The notes: generated by a model from the sequence alone, not told the origin. DNA of 64,000 bases from Sphingobacterium sp. BN32 (GCF_030503615.1 NZ_CP129963.1:3720001-3784000); one strand, 5' to 3'; shown: positions 8,445 to 17,838, numbered from the stretch's first letter. Numbers and translations are program-made.

Positions 8445-9356
8445 TTATTTGATCAACTGTTTTATTGCGTCGTGAAGATAGGGAAAATTAAATTTAAAGC
8501 CGTTTTTTAGCGTAACATTTGTCGTTACAGGAACAGTTTCAAGAAGCAGTGTAGGGTCGGTTCCTTTTAGCAGTGCTCCGACCTTGGCAAGCGGCGCCGG
8601 CAAGGGCAAACCGATCGAACGACCAACAACCTGACGTAGCGTTTTCATAAAGATCTTATTCGGCTCAGGATGTGGGCTGCAAGCATGGTATATGGGTTCT
8701 CGCCGCTCTTGATCGATAATCCAGCAAACTAATCGACAGAAATCTTCCTCGTGTATCCAGGGCATCACCTGTTTTCCGGACCCAATAGTGCCGGCTAAAC
8801 CCAATTTTGCCAAAGGCGTTAATTCGGAAATAATACCTGACTGTTTTGATAATACGGGGCTCATGCGCAGAATAACCTTCTCCGTTTGAGCTGTACTGGC
8901 TTGAGTGCAGGCAGCTTCCCAATCTAAAGAAAGCTTAGCCAGGAAATCATCTCCAAAGTCCTTGCCATGTTCATCTTGAAGTTCTTCCGCCCCATTAAAA
9001 ATCGCCACTCCCGAGAAATTGATCCACAGTTTAACAGGGTTCTGCGATGATTGGATGGCGATAGCCAGTGCTTTAGTAGGTAACAATCGAGAATCATAGA
9101 GGAGCTTTTTGTTTTTCGCTGTAAAGCGCCTATTGATGGAGGCACCACTTAGGTTGATCAGCACGTCGGCACCTTCCAAGGCTTCCTTCCATTCGCCCTG
9201 CGTTTCGCCATCCCACATGACGAAATCTATCCCCGGATGATGCTTGACCATCTTTCTTCGCGAAAGGACAACGATCTCATCTTCGCGTTCTCTAAAATAG
9301 GGGATTAACAGATTACCTAAATTACCGGTTCCTCCGGCTAACACAATTCTTGCCAT
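8445..9356 (-). CDS. TIGR01777 family NAD(P)-dependent epimerase
   Basis: The 303-residue protein starts with the nucleotide-binding motif GGTGNLGNLLIPYF. It continues with ADVLINLSGASINRRFTAKNK, a diagnostic stretch for the TIGR01777 (SDR39U1-like) extended short-chain dehydrogenases, and ends with the DUF1731-type C-terminus. The substrate of this group is unknown. The start overlaps the stop of the upstream oxidoreductase as TAATG, so the two are translationally coupled. Confidence 0.9.
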   Translation of the reverse strand: MARIVLAGGTGNLGNLLIPYFREREDEIVVLSRRKMVKHHPGIDFVMWDGETQGEWKEALEGADVLINLSGASINRRFTAKNKKLLYDSRLLPTKALAIAIQSSQNPVKLWINFSGVAIFNGAEELQDEHGKDFGDDFLAKLSLDWEAACTQASTAQTEKVILRMSPVLSKQSGIISELTPLAKLGLAGTIGSGKQVMPWIHEEDFCRLVCWIIDQERREPIYHACSPHPEPNKIFMKTLRQVVGRSIGLPLPAPLAKVGALLKGTDPTLLLETVPVTTNVTLKNGFKFNFPYLHDAIKQLIK

Positions 9357-10789
9357 TATAGGGTGATTTTAACATTAAAATGATCCTCCAAGGCTATTCT
9401 TGCGGCGTGGAATCCACACATGCCATGCACACCTCCGCCTGGAGGCGTTGAAGAGGATGCTATATATACGTTCTTATTTGAAGTTCTATAGGGGGTTAAG
9501 GAAAAGCTTGGTCGGGTGTAGAGTTGAGCGAAATCCATAATCCCTCCGTTGATATCTCCGCCGACATAGTTTGGATTATAGCTTTCCATTTGCTGCGTAT
9601 TGAAAGTATGCTTCGCCAAGATGGTATCTTTGAATCCAGGTGCGAAACGCTCGATCTGGTTTTCTATGATTTTTGTACAATCCGCCGTTGATCCATGTGG
9701 AACATGGCAGTATGCCCATGCCGTATGTTTCCCGGCGGGTGCACGTGTTGAATCGAACAGGCTTTGTTGAGATAATAGCACATAGGGTGCATCGGGAATA
9801 CGTCCCTGCGCCGTATGATATTCCGCACGCGCAATTTCTTCATAAGTGCCGCCCAGATGCACGGTCGAAGACTGCATCACCGCCGCATTGCGAAAAGGAA
9901 TAGGATCGGACAATGCCCAATCCATCTTAAACACACCCAAACCCTGCCGATAAGCTTTCAACTGGTTTCTATAGCCCGTTCTTAACGCCAATCCTTTGAT
10001 ATTTAAGACTTGCTTCGGAGTCATATCCAACAGTAAGACTTTGTGTTTGGGCAAGTGATTCACGTCATCTACCCAATAGTCGGTTTGAATGTTTCCTCCT
10101 ATTGCCTTAAAATAAGACGCTAGCGCGTCGGCGACAGCTTGGGAGCCACCAAGGGCCATGGGCCAGCCGAAGCGATGTCCTACCGTCCCTAACATTATTC
10201 CAATGGCGGCTGTCGTCAGATTCTCTAAGGGTTGTATGCCATGGGCGCAAAGCCCCGCCCACAAAGCCTTCGCTTCGGTAGTTTCGAAGGTCTTCGCCAT
10301 CATTGCCGCCGAAGGCAAAGCTTTTAGTCCAAACTTTGCCATCAGCATCGGATTGCGAGGGAATCTTAGGGGTCCAAGTACTGCCTGCGATAGATCATCC
10401 CATTGCTTCACAAAAGGCTCGAATAGCACTTTATAAGCGCTGCTGTCCTTACCTAATCCGAGAGCCGTTTGCTCAAGATCGCGATGTAAAATGGCAGCAT
10501 GCTCTGTATCCAAAGGATGGGCCACTTCATTTGGTGCAAAGACAAACTGAAGACCGTGCTCGGCTAAGGGCAAGGTAGAAAGAAAAGGAGAAGCTAATGC
10601 CATGGGATGAATGGCAGAACAGATATCATGTTTAAATCCAGGAAGTGTGATTTCCTTCGTCCGCATCCCACCACCAAGCGTATCAGCGCCCTCAATCAAT
10701 AAAGTTTGAAGTCCCTGTTGCTGCAATAAAATAGCAGCAGCAAAGCCATTCGGCCCAGAACCTACAACGATAGCATCATATGCGTCCAA
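9356..10789 (-). CDS. Phytoene-desaturase-like NAD(P)/FAD oxidoreductase
   Basis: The 477-residue protein has an N-terminal FAD-binding Rossmann motif (VVGSGPNGFAAAILLQQQG) and a C-terminal flavin-binding segment (SSSTPPGGGVHGMCGFHAA), as in the carotenoid-desaturase/amine-oxidase superfamily. It is shorter than genuine CrtI, and no carotenoid genes are nearby, so the substrate is open. The start is TTG at 10789, because the FAD motif begins within a few residues and no in-frame ATG precedes it. It is the first gene of the operon with the epimerase and yeiH. Confidence 0.85.
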   Translation of the reverse strand: MDAYDAIVVGSGPNGFAAAILLQQQGLQTLLIEGADTLGGGMRTKEITLPGFKHDICSAIHPMALASPFLSTLPLAEHGLQFVFAPNEVAHPLDTEHAAILHRDLEQTALGLGKDSSAYKVLFEPFVKQWDDLSQAVLGPLRFPRNPMLMAKFGLKALPSAAMMAKTFETTEAKALWAGLCAHGIQPLENLTTAAIGIMLGTVGHRFGWPMALGGSQAVADALASYFKAIGGNIQTDYWVDDVNHLPKHKVLLLDMTPKQVLNIKGLALRTGYRNQLKAYRQGLGVFKMDWALSDPIPFRNAAVMQSSTVHLGGTYEEIARAEYHTAQGRIPDAPYVLLSQQSLFDSTRAPAGKHTAWAYCHVPHGSTADCTKIIENQIERFAPGFKDTILAKHTFNTQQMESYNPNYVGGDINGGIMDFAQLYTRPSFSLTPYRTSNKNVYIASSSTPPGGGVHGMCGFHAARIALEDHFNVKITL

Positions 10790-10827
10790 AGTGTTATGGA
10801 TTGGTGAATTATAAATTTAAACAATAA

Positions 10828-10978
10828 AATAGTATTTAGTACTTAGTACTTAGTATTTAGACCTATGACGCTCGTCTTGAACCAGGAAAGGAAGGACAAT
10901 ACTCTGATGTCTGAAATCTAATGTCTAACGTCTATTCCCGCCCTAGGTCTTTATACTAAGTACTAACTACTAAATACT
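10828..10978. repeat. Inverted pair of heptamer tracts with TTGAACCAGGAAAGGAAG element
   Basis: The left arm (10828-10862) reads TTAG every 7 bases on the plus strand; the right arm (10946-10978) reads the same on the minus strand. Between them lie the element TTGAACCAGGAAAGGAAG (about 10877-10894) and an inverted copy of the GACCTAGGGCGGGATTAG box (about 10933-10950). The right arm runs straight into the terminator. Confidence 0.7.
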
Positions 10979-10980
10979 AA

Positions 10981-11006
10981 AAAAGCCCCGATCTCTCGGG
11001 GCTTTT
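10981..11006 (-). terminator. Intrinsic terminator of the beta-oxidation operon
   Basis: Hairpin AAAAGCCCCGA/TCGGGGCTTTT; the minus-strand T run continues into a heptamer tract. Confidence 0.9.
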
Positions 11007-11024
11007 CCATAATCAACCTTAATA

Positions 11025-12818
11025 CTAGAAACAGTATTTATTTTCTTCGATAAGCTTTTTAGCAATTCGCTGACGAGCATCTTTCACATTGAATGGTTGT
11101 GCTTTTGTAAAGCGACGAAGACCAACCAACATCATGTTTAATTCATCTCCTTCAGCGAAAGAGTACAAAGCTTCTTTACCTGCAATATTTACTTTGTCAA
11201 CAGCTGAGTATAAGTATACTTTCGCCATATCCGCTGCGTAAGCTGCCTTTTCACCACCTACGGTGTGTTGTAATTTTTCTGCGCGCAATAATGCTGATTC
11301 AGCCACATATACATATCCAATGATATCAGCGATATTCATCAGGATTTCTTGTTCTTTAGACAAAGACATCATTAGTTTCTGCACTGCTGATCCTGCGATC
11401 ATCAAACCTGCCTTTTTCAGGTTAGCGATGATTTTCTTCTCTGCAGCAAATGGAGTCTCATCCTCTTCGCCGAAGTCTGGAATAGACATCAATTCGCCAG
11501 CTACCGCTGTTGCAGGCCCCATTAAATCAATCTCACCTTTCATCGCACGTTTCAACAACATATCGATTACCAATAAGCGGTTCACCTCGTTGGTACCCTC
11601 GAAGATACGGTTGATACGAGCATCGCGGTATGCACGTTCCATCGGTGCATCGGCCGAATAACCCATACCACCATAAATCTGAACACCCTCGTCTACCACG
11701 TAGTCTAACATCTCCGAACACCACACTTTAATGATCGCACATTCGATCGCAAACTGCTCTACAGACTTCAACTTCGCTTTCGCTTCGTCCATTCCGCCAG
11801 CAATTAACGCATCATAGGCATCATCAATATTCTGTCCGGCACGGTAAGCCGCAGACTCGTTCGCAAACAAACGAATGGCAGACTCCGCAATCTTATAACG
11901 AATAGCACCGAATTTGGAAATAGGCAAGTTGAACTGTACGCGTTCGTTAGCATAGTTGATAGCCGTCGATAATACCGCACGAGCAGAACCAATCGTCGCA
12001 GCACCTAACTTAATACGACCAATATTTAAAATGTTAACCGCAATCTTGAATCCATTCTCGCGCTCAGATAACATGTTTTCTACAGGAACCGAACAATCGT
12101 TAAAGAAGATCTGGCGCGTCGAAGAACCTTTGATACCTAATTTATGCTCTTCAGGGTTCATGGTAATACCGCCGAAGTCTTTCTCTACGATAAATGCCGT
12201 TAGGTTTTTATCGTCATCAATCTTCGCGAATACGATATAGATATCAGCAAAGCCACCGTTTGTGATCCACATCTTCTGACCATTGATCAAATAATGCGTT
12301 CCTTCGGCATTTAATTTAGCGGATGTCCGACCTGAGTTGGCATCAGAACCCGAGTTAGGCTCTGTCAAGCAGTACGCTGCTTTCCATTCACCAGTACCCA
12401 ATTTAGGAATATACTTCGCTTTCTGCTCCGCATTTCCATAGTAAAGGATTGGTAAAGTCCCGATACCTGTATGTGCTGACAAGGCTACTGCGAAGGAGAA
12501 TCCACCACCTACCGCATCAGCTACCAACATGGAAGTATTGAAATTCTTTCCAAAACCTCCATATTCTTCCGGAATAGATACCCCCAACATACCTAGCTCA
12601 CCCGCTTTGTCCATCAGGCTTTGCATCAATCCTTCCTCTTGCGCATCAATGCGCTCAAGTTTGTTCAACACTTCAGTATCTAAGAAATCGACACATGTTT
12701 GGCGAATCATCTGCGCCTCTTCATCGAATTCTTCTGGAATGAATATATCAGTATAAGGTGTTTCACGGATTACGAACTCACCTCCCTTAATTGCTTTATT
12801 TTTTACTTCTTCAGACAT
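11025..12818 (-). CDS. Acyl-CoA dehydrogenase
   Basis: The 597-residue protein catalyses the first, FAD-dependent step of fatty-acid beta-oxidation. Signatures are AAYCLTEPNSGSDANS (FAD/substrate loop), KMWITNGGFADIYIVFAK, and IYGGMGYSADAPMERAYRDARINRIFEGTNE with the catalytic Glu of FEGTNE. The extra C-terminal region of about 170 residues is the long form related to VLCAD/ACAD9, suggesting long-chain substrates. It is the last gene of the fad operon, 35 bp after the thiolase. Confidence 0.95.
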   Translation of the reverse strand: MSEEVKNKAIKGGEFVIRETPYTDIFIPEEFDEEAQMIRQTCVDFLDTEVLNKLERIDAQEEGLMQSLMDKAGELGMLGVSIPEEYGGFGKNFNTSMLVADAVGGGFSFAVALSAHTGIGTLPILYYGNAEQKAKYIPKLGTGEWKAAYCLTEPNSGSDANSGRTSAKLNAEGTHYLINGQKMWITNGGFADIYIVFAKIDDDKNLTAFIVEKDFGGITMNPEEHKLGIKGSSTRQIFFNDCSVPVENMLSERENGFKIAVNILNIGRIKLGAATIGSARAVLSTAINYANERVQFNLPISKFGAIRYKIAESAIRLFANESAAYRAGQNIDDAYDALIAGGMDEAKAKLKSVEQFAIECAIIKVWCSEMLDYVVDEGVQIYGGMGYSADAPMERAYRDARINRIFEGTNEVNRLLVIDMLLKRAMKGEIDLMGPATAVAGELMSIPDFGEEDETPFAAEKKIIANLKKAGLMIAGSAVQKLMMSLSKEQEILMNIADIIGYVYVAESALLRAEKLQHTVGGEKAAYAADMAKVYLYSAVDKVNIAGKEALYSFAEGDELNMMLVGLRRFTKAQPFNVKDARQRIAKKLIEENKYCF

Positions 12819-12853
12819 AATATTTTATTTTAAGCCTTGTTATACGTTTAATC

Positions 12854-14026
12854 TTATAGTAATTCGAATATACCAGCTGCTCCCTGTCCGGTTCCCACAC
12901 ACATCGTCACCATCCCGTATTTCTTTCCTTGGCGCTTCAATTCGTTCAATACCTGCACGGTCAACTTCGCACCGGTACAACCCAGCGGGTGTCCTAATGC
13001 TATTGCTCCACCATTGACATTCACTTTTTCCTCATCCAATCCTAATTCGCGAATCACCGCTAAAGACTGTGAAGCGAATGCCTCATTCAATTCGAATAGG
13101 TCGATATCTTCTTTCTTTAATCCGGCTTGCTCCAAAGCCTTCGGAATAGCGTAGATCGGACCGATACCCATAATACGCGGAGGAACACCTGCCACCGCAT
13201 AGCTTACCAATTTCGCGATAGGCTGCAATCCTAATTCTTTCATCTTTGCTTCAGACATCACCAGTACGAATGCCGCACCATCTGATGTTTGCGATGAGTT
13301 ACCCGCCGTAACACTACCGTCAGCAGCAAATACAGGTCTTAATTTTGCTAATGCCTCCAAAGTTGTATCCGCTCTAGGACCTTCATCCGTATCCACGACA
13401 TATTCGCGCGTTGCCATCTTGCCATCTTTCAAGTAGTTTTCTTTAACCGTAATCGGCACAATACCATCTTTCAGATGACCATTTTTAATCGCTGCAACTG
13501 CTTTCTGATGCGATTTCAATGCGAAAGCATCTTGATCTTCACGTGAAACCTTATAGTCGTGAGCCACGGCTTCTGCCGTTAAACCCATCCCCCAGTACCA
13601 ATCCGGATTTTCCTTCGCAACTACAGGGTTCGGAACGATCTTCCAGCCGCCAAAAGGCATCCCAGACATCACTTCCACACCGCCCGCGATAATCACATCG
13701 GCCATACCCGACTTAATCTTTGCTACAGCTGTCGCAATAGTTTCCAATCCCGATGCACAATAACGGTTTACCGTCACCCCCGGAACCTTATCCGTCTGCA
13801 AGCCCATCAAAGAGATCAAGCGTCCAACATTTAATCCCTGCTCCGCCTCTGGCATCGCATTCCCGACGATCACATCGTCGATTTCTTCTTTATTTAAATT
13901 TGGAACAGAGGCCACCAAATGCTTGATGACATCAGCCGCCAAATCATCCGCACGCATAAAGCGAAAACCACCTCTAGGGGCCTTCCCCACCGCTGTACGA
14001 TATCCTGCTACAATGTATGCTTCCAT
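12854..14026 (-). CDS. Acetyl-CoA C-acyltransferase (3-ketoacyl-CoA thiolase)
   Basis: The 390-residue type II thiolase performs the final thiolytic step of beta-oxidation. The catalytic nucleophile is Cys90 (VNRYCASGLET), and the second pair is His346 in GHPLGCTGAK and Cys376 in CVGTGQGAAG. The NEAFA motif is present. The protein is full length with nothing missing. It lies within the fad operon, but a 223-bp gap with repeats separates it from the four-helix-bundle gene upstream. Confidence 0.95.
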   Translation of the reverse strand: MEAYIVAGYRTAVGKAPRGGFRFMRADDLAADVIKHLVASVPNLNKEEIDDVIVGNAMPEAEQGLNVGRLISLMGLQTDKVPGVTVNRYCASGLETIATAVAKIKSGMADVIIAGGVEVMSGMPFGGWKIVPNPVVAKENPDWYWGMGLTAEAVAHDYKVSREDQDAFALKSHQKAVAAIKNGHLKDGIVPITVKENYLKDGKMATREYVVDTDEGPRADTTLEALAKLRPVFAADGSVTAGNSSQTSDGAAFVLVMSEAKMKELGLQPIAKLVSYAVAGVPPRIMGIGPIYAIPKALEQAGLKKEDIDLFELNEAFASQSLAVIRELGLDEEKVNVNGGAIALGHPLGCTGAKLTVQVLNELKRQGKKYGMVTMCVGTGQGAAGIFELL

Positions 14027-14032
14027 GTTTTT

Positions 14033-14190
14033 TTAGATATTAGATGGGAGACATTAGATATTAGAACCTGCATTCTTCCCATTGTTTATACTTTAGATGT
14101 TTGAGGGAGACATTAGATATTTGAATCTGCATTCTTCCCATTTACTTAGATATTAGATCGGAGACATTAGACATTAGAATCTGTGGTCCT
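14033..14190. repeat. Three tandem units of 54-59 bp built on the TTAGATA heptamer
   Basis: Units start near 14033, 14092 and 14146. Each has TTAGAT, a GGAGACATTAGA core and a CTGCATTCTTCCCATT-like tail; the third unit has a diverged tail. They sit just upstream of the thiolase start, inside the operon. Confidence 0.7.
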
Positions 14191-14222
14191 TCCATTATAT
14201 CGTTACGATATTTTCTTTTTAA

Positions 14223-14241
14223 AGTAGAGCGTTTCTCTACT
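14223..14241 (-). terminator. Weak hairpin after the four-helix-bundle gene
   Basis: AGTAGAG/CTCTACT arms with a 5-base loop and only a short T-rich tail on the minus strand. It could attenuate rather than stop transcription of the operon. Confidence 0.4.
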
Positions 14242-14249
14242 GTAAAGAA

Positions 14250-14609
14250 TCAAACATCCTTCTTCAATTTCTTTTTAAAGCCGTAGATCATCTTTTGGAT
14301 CTCGACGATATTTTTGCATATCTCTTCAGACTTTGATTTGTCCATTAAACCTAGTTTAGAAGCAATCGTGATTTGCGTTAAAAGTTCATAACAAGAACCA
14401 TTCGCAATACTGAGAAACCGAGCGAACTCCTTATTTGAGTTCCTTCCTGCTCCCTCAGCGATATTTGATGCTACCGACACTGCTGCCCGCTTTATTTGAT
14501 TTGACAACCCAAATTTTTCTTCTTTTGGAAAATCAGAAACTACTAGAAAAATCTCTGTCGCAAGCTTTATCGCCTTTTTCCAAACTTTAATTTCCTTCAG
14601 GTTATGCAT
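14250..14609 (-). CDS. Four helix bundle protein (23S rRNA intervening-sequence family)
   Basis: The 119-residue protein matches the TIGR02436/S23 family: MHNLKEIKVWKKAIKLA start, FPKEEKFGLSNQIKRAAVSV, NIAEGAGR, and FLSIANGSCYELLTQ. The family was first found in intervening sequences of 23S rRNA genes and is common in Bacteroidota outside rRNA, where its function is unknown. Here it interrupts a beta-oxidation operon in the same orientation and is flanked on both sides by heptamer tracts, which suggests it arrived as an insertion. Confidence 0.9.
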   Translation of the reverse strand: MHNLKEIKVWKKAIKLATEIFLVVSDFPKEEKFGLSNQIKRAAVSVASNIAEGAGRNSNKEFARFLSIANGSCYELLTQITIASKLGLMDKSKSEEICKNIVEIQKMIYGFKKKLKKDV

Positions 14610-14638
14610 TCTTTTCTATTGCCAGCTTACAGTCTAAT

Positions 14639-14684
14639 GTCTAAAATCTAATGTCTAAAATCTATCTACTAAATACTAACTACT
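14639..14684 (-). repeat. Heptamer tract after the fadJ-like gene
   Basis: On the minus strand GTAGTTAGTATTTAGTAG starts immediately after the TAA stop and continues as TTAGATTTTAGACATTAGA units. Confidence 0.75.
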
Positions 14685-17110
14685 TAATTCCGAAGAGCCT
14701 TCCCCTTCGTCAACATATGCTGAATACGCTCTAACGTTTTGCGCTCGCCGCAAAGTTCGAGGAATGCTTTTCTTTCAAGATCCAAAAGGTATTGCTCGGA
14801 TACTTCTGTTGGGGCTGATAAATCGCCACCACACATAACCCAGCCTAACTTTTCGGAGATCTTCTTGTCGTGGTCGGAGATGTAATTTCCGGCACGCATA
14901 GAGGATGCTCCAACATAGACAATCCCTAAACCTTGGTTACCTAGCACCTTGATATCATTTCTTGGTGCGGGTTGTATATAACCTGCATCGGCTAATTCAA
15001 TTGCTTTTGCTTTCGCGTCTGCAAGTAGGCGAGCACGGTTCATCGTGATCGCGTATTTGCCGGTCTCTAAGTATCCTAATTCGTGGGCTTCAACAGCGGA
15101 AGTAGATACTTTAGCTTGACCAACCGTTAAGAAACGATCTTTCAGCGTATTTTGTGTAATCTGGTCGTCTTTGTATTCGTCTGAAGCGCGCAATGCGAAT
15201 TCTTTCGAACCACCGCCGCCAGGGACAACACCAACGCCGAATTCTACCAATCCCATGTAGGTTTCAGCATGTGCCTGTACAAAGTCAGCATGCATAGAGA
15301 ACTCACATCCACCACCCAATGCAAGTTGGAATGGCGCCACAACAACCGGAATCGCTGAATAACGGATTCTCATCGATGTATTTTGGAACATACGGATTGC
15401 CATATTCAACTCATCGTAATCCTGCTCTACAGCCATCATGAAGATCATTCCGATATTGGCACCAGCAGAGAAGTTCTTGCCGTCATTACCGATTACTAAT
15501 CCGCGGTATTCTTTCTCCGCCAGGTCGATTGCTTTGTTCAATCCTTGGATCACATCGCCACCGATAGTATTCATCTTCGTGTGGAACTCACAAGCGATAA
15601 TACCGTCGCCCAGGTCGATAATCGATACACCTGAGTTCTTCCAAATCGTGTTGGTGTCACGAATATGATCCAATACGATCAAGTCCTCAGTACCCGGAAT
15701 TGGCTTATAAGATTTCGATGCGATATCATAGAAATGACGTACACCGTTCTCTACTTTATAAAAAGATTCAAATCCCGCAGCCAACATATCGTGCACCCAT
15801 TGAGCAACTTCGCCATCTTGACCCGGAAGACGTTTCTCTTCCTTCTTAATTTTTTCTATTGTTTCGCGTACGCCTAATGCATCCCATACTTCAAACGGAC
15901 CAATTTCCCAACCAAAACCTGCACGCATCGCATCATCGATACGGAAGAAATCGTCGGTAATCTCAGGAACGCGTTTAGAAACATATTCGAACAATGGGTA
16001 ATGCATCGCACGGAATAACTCCGCAGCTTTGTCTGTACCCTGCTCGTACACTTTCATACGCTTGCGGATATCTTCTACAGCTTTGGTGGCCTCTAGCGTC
16101 GAAGACTTAACCTTTTGCTGTGTACCGTATTCAAAAGTCTTCAGGTTCAACGAAAGAATTTCCGAGTTTCCACTCGCATCCTTCACTTTCTCATAGAAAC
16201 CTTTCTTGGTTTTCTCGCCCAGCCATTTATTCTCAACCATTTTGGTGATAAAGGATGGCAATTGGAAAACGCCTTTAGCTTCATCGTTAGGCGCATTTTG
16301 TGCTAATCCATTGGCCACATTCACCAAGGTATCTAATCCTACAACATCCGCCGTACGGAAAGTTGCCGATTTAGGGTGCCCCATAGCAGGACCTGTATAT
16401 TTATCAACCTCTTCTACCGTAAGGTCCATTTTCTCCACCAAATGCGTCAAGGCAAGCATGGAGTAAACACCAATACGGTTACCGATAAATGCCGGCGTAT
16501 CTTTACACAATACCACCGTTTTACCTAACATCTTGTCGCCGAACTCCAATAAGAAATCAACAACTTCTTTTTTGGTATCAGGCGTAGGGATAATCTCTAA
16601 TAATTGCAAATAGCGTGGCGGGTTGAAGAAGTGGGTTCCACAGAAGTGTGCTTTAAAATCTTCAGAGCGACCTTCTTCCATCAAATGGATTGGGATACCT
16701 GAAGTATTCGATGTAATCAGTGTGCCCGGCTTACGGTATTTTTCAACCTGATCAAATACCGATTTCTTAATATCCAAACGCTCAACGACAACCTCGATAA
16801 CCCAGTCTACCTGAGCAATCTTATGCATATCGTCCTCAAAATTACCGGTAGAGATGCGCTTTGCAAAAGACTTGCTGAATAAGGGCGCAGGGTTCGACTT
16901 AATCGCGGTGTCCAAAGAGGTATTCACAATACGATTGCGAACCAATGGACTTTCGAAGGTTAAACCTTTGGCCTCTTCGGCTGGCAAAAGCTCACGTGGA
17001 ACAATGTCCAACAACAAGACCTCCACACCGATATTAGCAAAGTGGCAAGCAATTCGTGACCCCATGACTCCGGATCCTAATACAGCTACTTTCTTAATAT
17101 TTCTATTCAT
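14684..17110 (-). CDS. Bifunctional 3-hydroxyacyl-CoA dehydrogenase / enoyl-CoA hydratase
   Basis: The 808-residue protein covers the two middle steps of beta-oxidation. The N-terminus holds the NAD-binding motif (VAVLGSGVMGSRIACHFA) and the dehydrogenase core with the catalytic His region CGTHFFNPPRYLQ near residue 155. The enoyl-CoA hydratase/crotonase domain is C-terminal, with the SAGANIGMIFMM oxyanion loop and the Glu-containing GLVEFGVGVVPGGGG. This dehydrogenase-first order is opposite to E. coli FadB/FadJ and is typical of Bacteroidota. It follows marR by 13 bp. Confidence 0.93.
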   Translation of the reverse strand: MNRNIKKVAVLGSGVMGSRIACHFANIGVEVLLLDIVPRELLPAEEAKGLTFESPLVRNRIVNTSLDTAIKSNPAPLFSKSFAKRISTGNFEDDMHKIAQVDWVIEVVVERLDIKKSVFDQVEKYRKPGTLITSNTSGIPIHLMEEGRSEDFKAHFCGTHFFNPPRYLQLLEIIPTPDTKKEVVDFLLEFGDKMLGKTVVLCKDTPAFIGNRIGVYSMLALTHLVEKMDLTVEEVDKYTGPAMGHPKSATFRTADVVGLDTLVNVANGLAQNAPNDEAKGVFQLPSFITKMVENKWLGEKTKKGFYEKVKDASGNSEILSLNLKTFEYGTQQKVKSSTLEATKAVEDIRKRMKVYEQGTDKAAELFRAMHYPLFEYVSKRVPEITDDFFRIDDAMRAGFGWEIGPFEVWDALGVRETIEKIKKEEKRLPGQDGEVAQWVHDMLAAGFESFYKVENGVRHFYDIASKSYKPIPGTEDLIVLDHIRDTNTIWKNSGVSIIDLGDGIIACEFHTKMNTIGGDVIQGLNKAIDLAEKEYRGLVIGNDGKNFSAGANIGMIFMMAVEQDYDELNMAIRMFQNTSMRIRYSAIPVVVAPFQLALGGGCEFSMHADFVQAHAETYMGLVEFGVGVVPGGGGSKEFALRASDEYKDDQITQNTLKDRFLTVGQAKVSTSAVEAHELGYLETGKYAITMNRARLLADAKAKAIELADAGYIQPAPRNDIKVLGNQGLGIVYVGASSMRAGNYISDHDKKISEKLGWVMCGGDLSAPTEVSEQYLLDLERKAFLELCGERKTLERIQHMLTKGKALRN

Positions 17111-17123
17111 ATCTCGTGTTTTT

Positions 17124-17582
17124 CTATTTTATGACTGTCTGCGCTTCTTTTTTTTCTGGCGCATAGTTTAATGCTAATTCATTAATCTTCGCTAAAGCCT
17201 TAATTAATGTTGTCCGTTCTCTGTCTGTAAAGGAGTTGTTCAAAAACTCGTTAAACTCCCTAACCACATCCTTGGCAATACCACGCTTCTCTCTGCCCAG
17301 CTCCGTTAAATAAACCTTAACCGAACGCTTATCCGTATCGCTCGTCTCTCTGTAGATAAAGCCTAAGCTTTCCAGGTTATTTAAAACGCGTGATAAAGAT
17401 GTCGTCTTCACACCCGTCGAATTGGCAATCTGCGAAACCGGAGTACCCTCCCGATGTATATTGATCAAAATATATCCAGCAGCTTGAGTGAAGCCATGCT
17501 GCGAAGCAATGACATTATATTTGTTAGCAACCGTTTGCCAGGCTGTCTTCAAAAAATAATCTATGGTGTTATCTTGGCTCAT
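17124..17582 (-). CDS. MarR family transcriptional regulator
   Basis: The 152-residue protein has the MarR winged helix: EGTPVSQIANSTGVKTTSLSRVLNNLESLGFIYRE (recognition helix) and DKRSVKVYLTELGREK (wing). It heads the beta-oxidation operon. A perfect palindrome with the right size for a MarR dimer covers its own predicted transcription start, so autoregulation and control of the downstream genes by an acyl-CoA-like ligand is the likely scheme. Confidence 0.92.
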   Translation of the reverse strand: MSQDNTIDYFLKTAWQTVANKYNVIASQHGFTQAAGYILINIHREGTPVSQIANSTGVKTTSLSRVLNNLESLGFIYRETSDTDKRSVKVYLTELGREKRGIAKDVVREFNEFLNNSFTDRERTTLIKALAKINELALNYAPEKKEAQTVIK

Positions 17583-17607
17583 AGTTGGAACGCTTCTTTA
17601 ATATTTA

Positions 17608-17621
17608 TTATGCAAGCATAA
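17608..17621 (-). promoter_or_regulatory. Putative MarR operator
   Basis: Perfect inverted repeat TTATGC-(AA/TT)-GCATAA, immediately downstream of the -7 box and over the predicted start site of the marR-fad operon. This placement would block transcription when occupied. Confidence 0.6.
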
Positions 17622-17652
17622 CAAATTTAACAGATTGATTTTAAAAAACAAA
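17622..17652 (-). promoter_or_regulatory. Promoter of the marR-beta-oxidation operon
   Basis: On the minus strand TTTG, 19-bp spacer, TAAATTTG: an exact fit to the Bacteroidota -33/-7 consensus. Confidence 0.75.
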
Positions 17653-17830
17653 CTCTTTTGTGAATTTTTAATAAATCTTTGACATAGATGAATTAGTTTT
17701 AGGAGAACAGCCTAGATAAAGACTATGTTTTCAAAATGTGGAAAACTTTTACCCGTTGAAAATCACATCTTTAAGCAGTTTTTAAAACCGGTTATAAACA
17801 GCGATCCTCTTTTTACGCTTTTTAATATAT

Positions 17831-17838
17831 TAACTTTG
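17831..17838 (+). promoter_or_regulatory. -7 box of the dioxygenase gene
   Basis: TAACTTTG, 18 bases before the ATG at 17857. It excludes the longer reading frame that begins at 17725. Confidence 0.6.
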
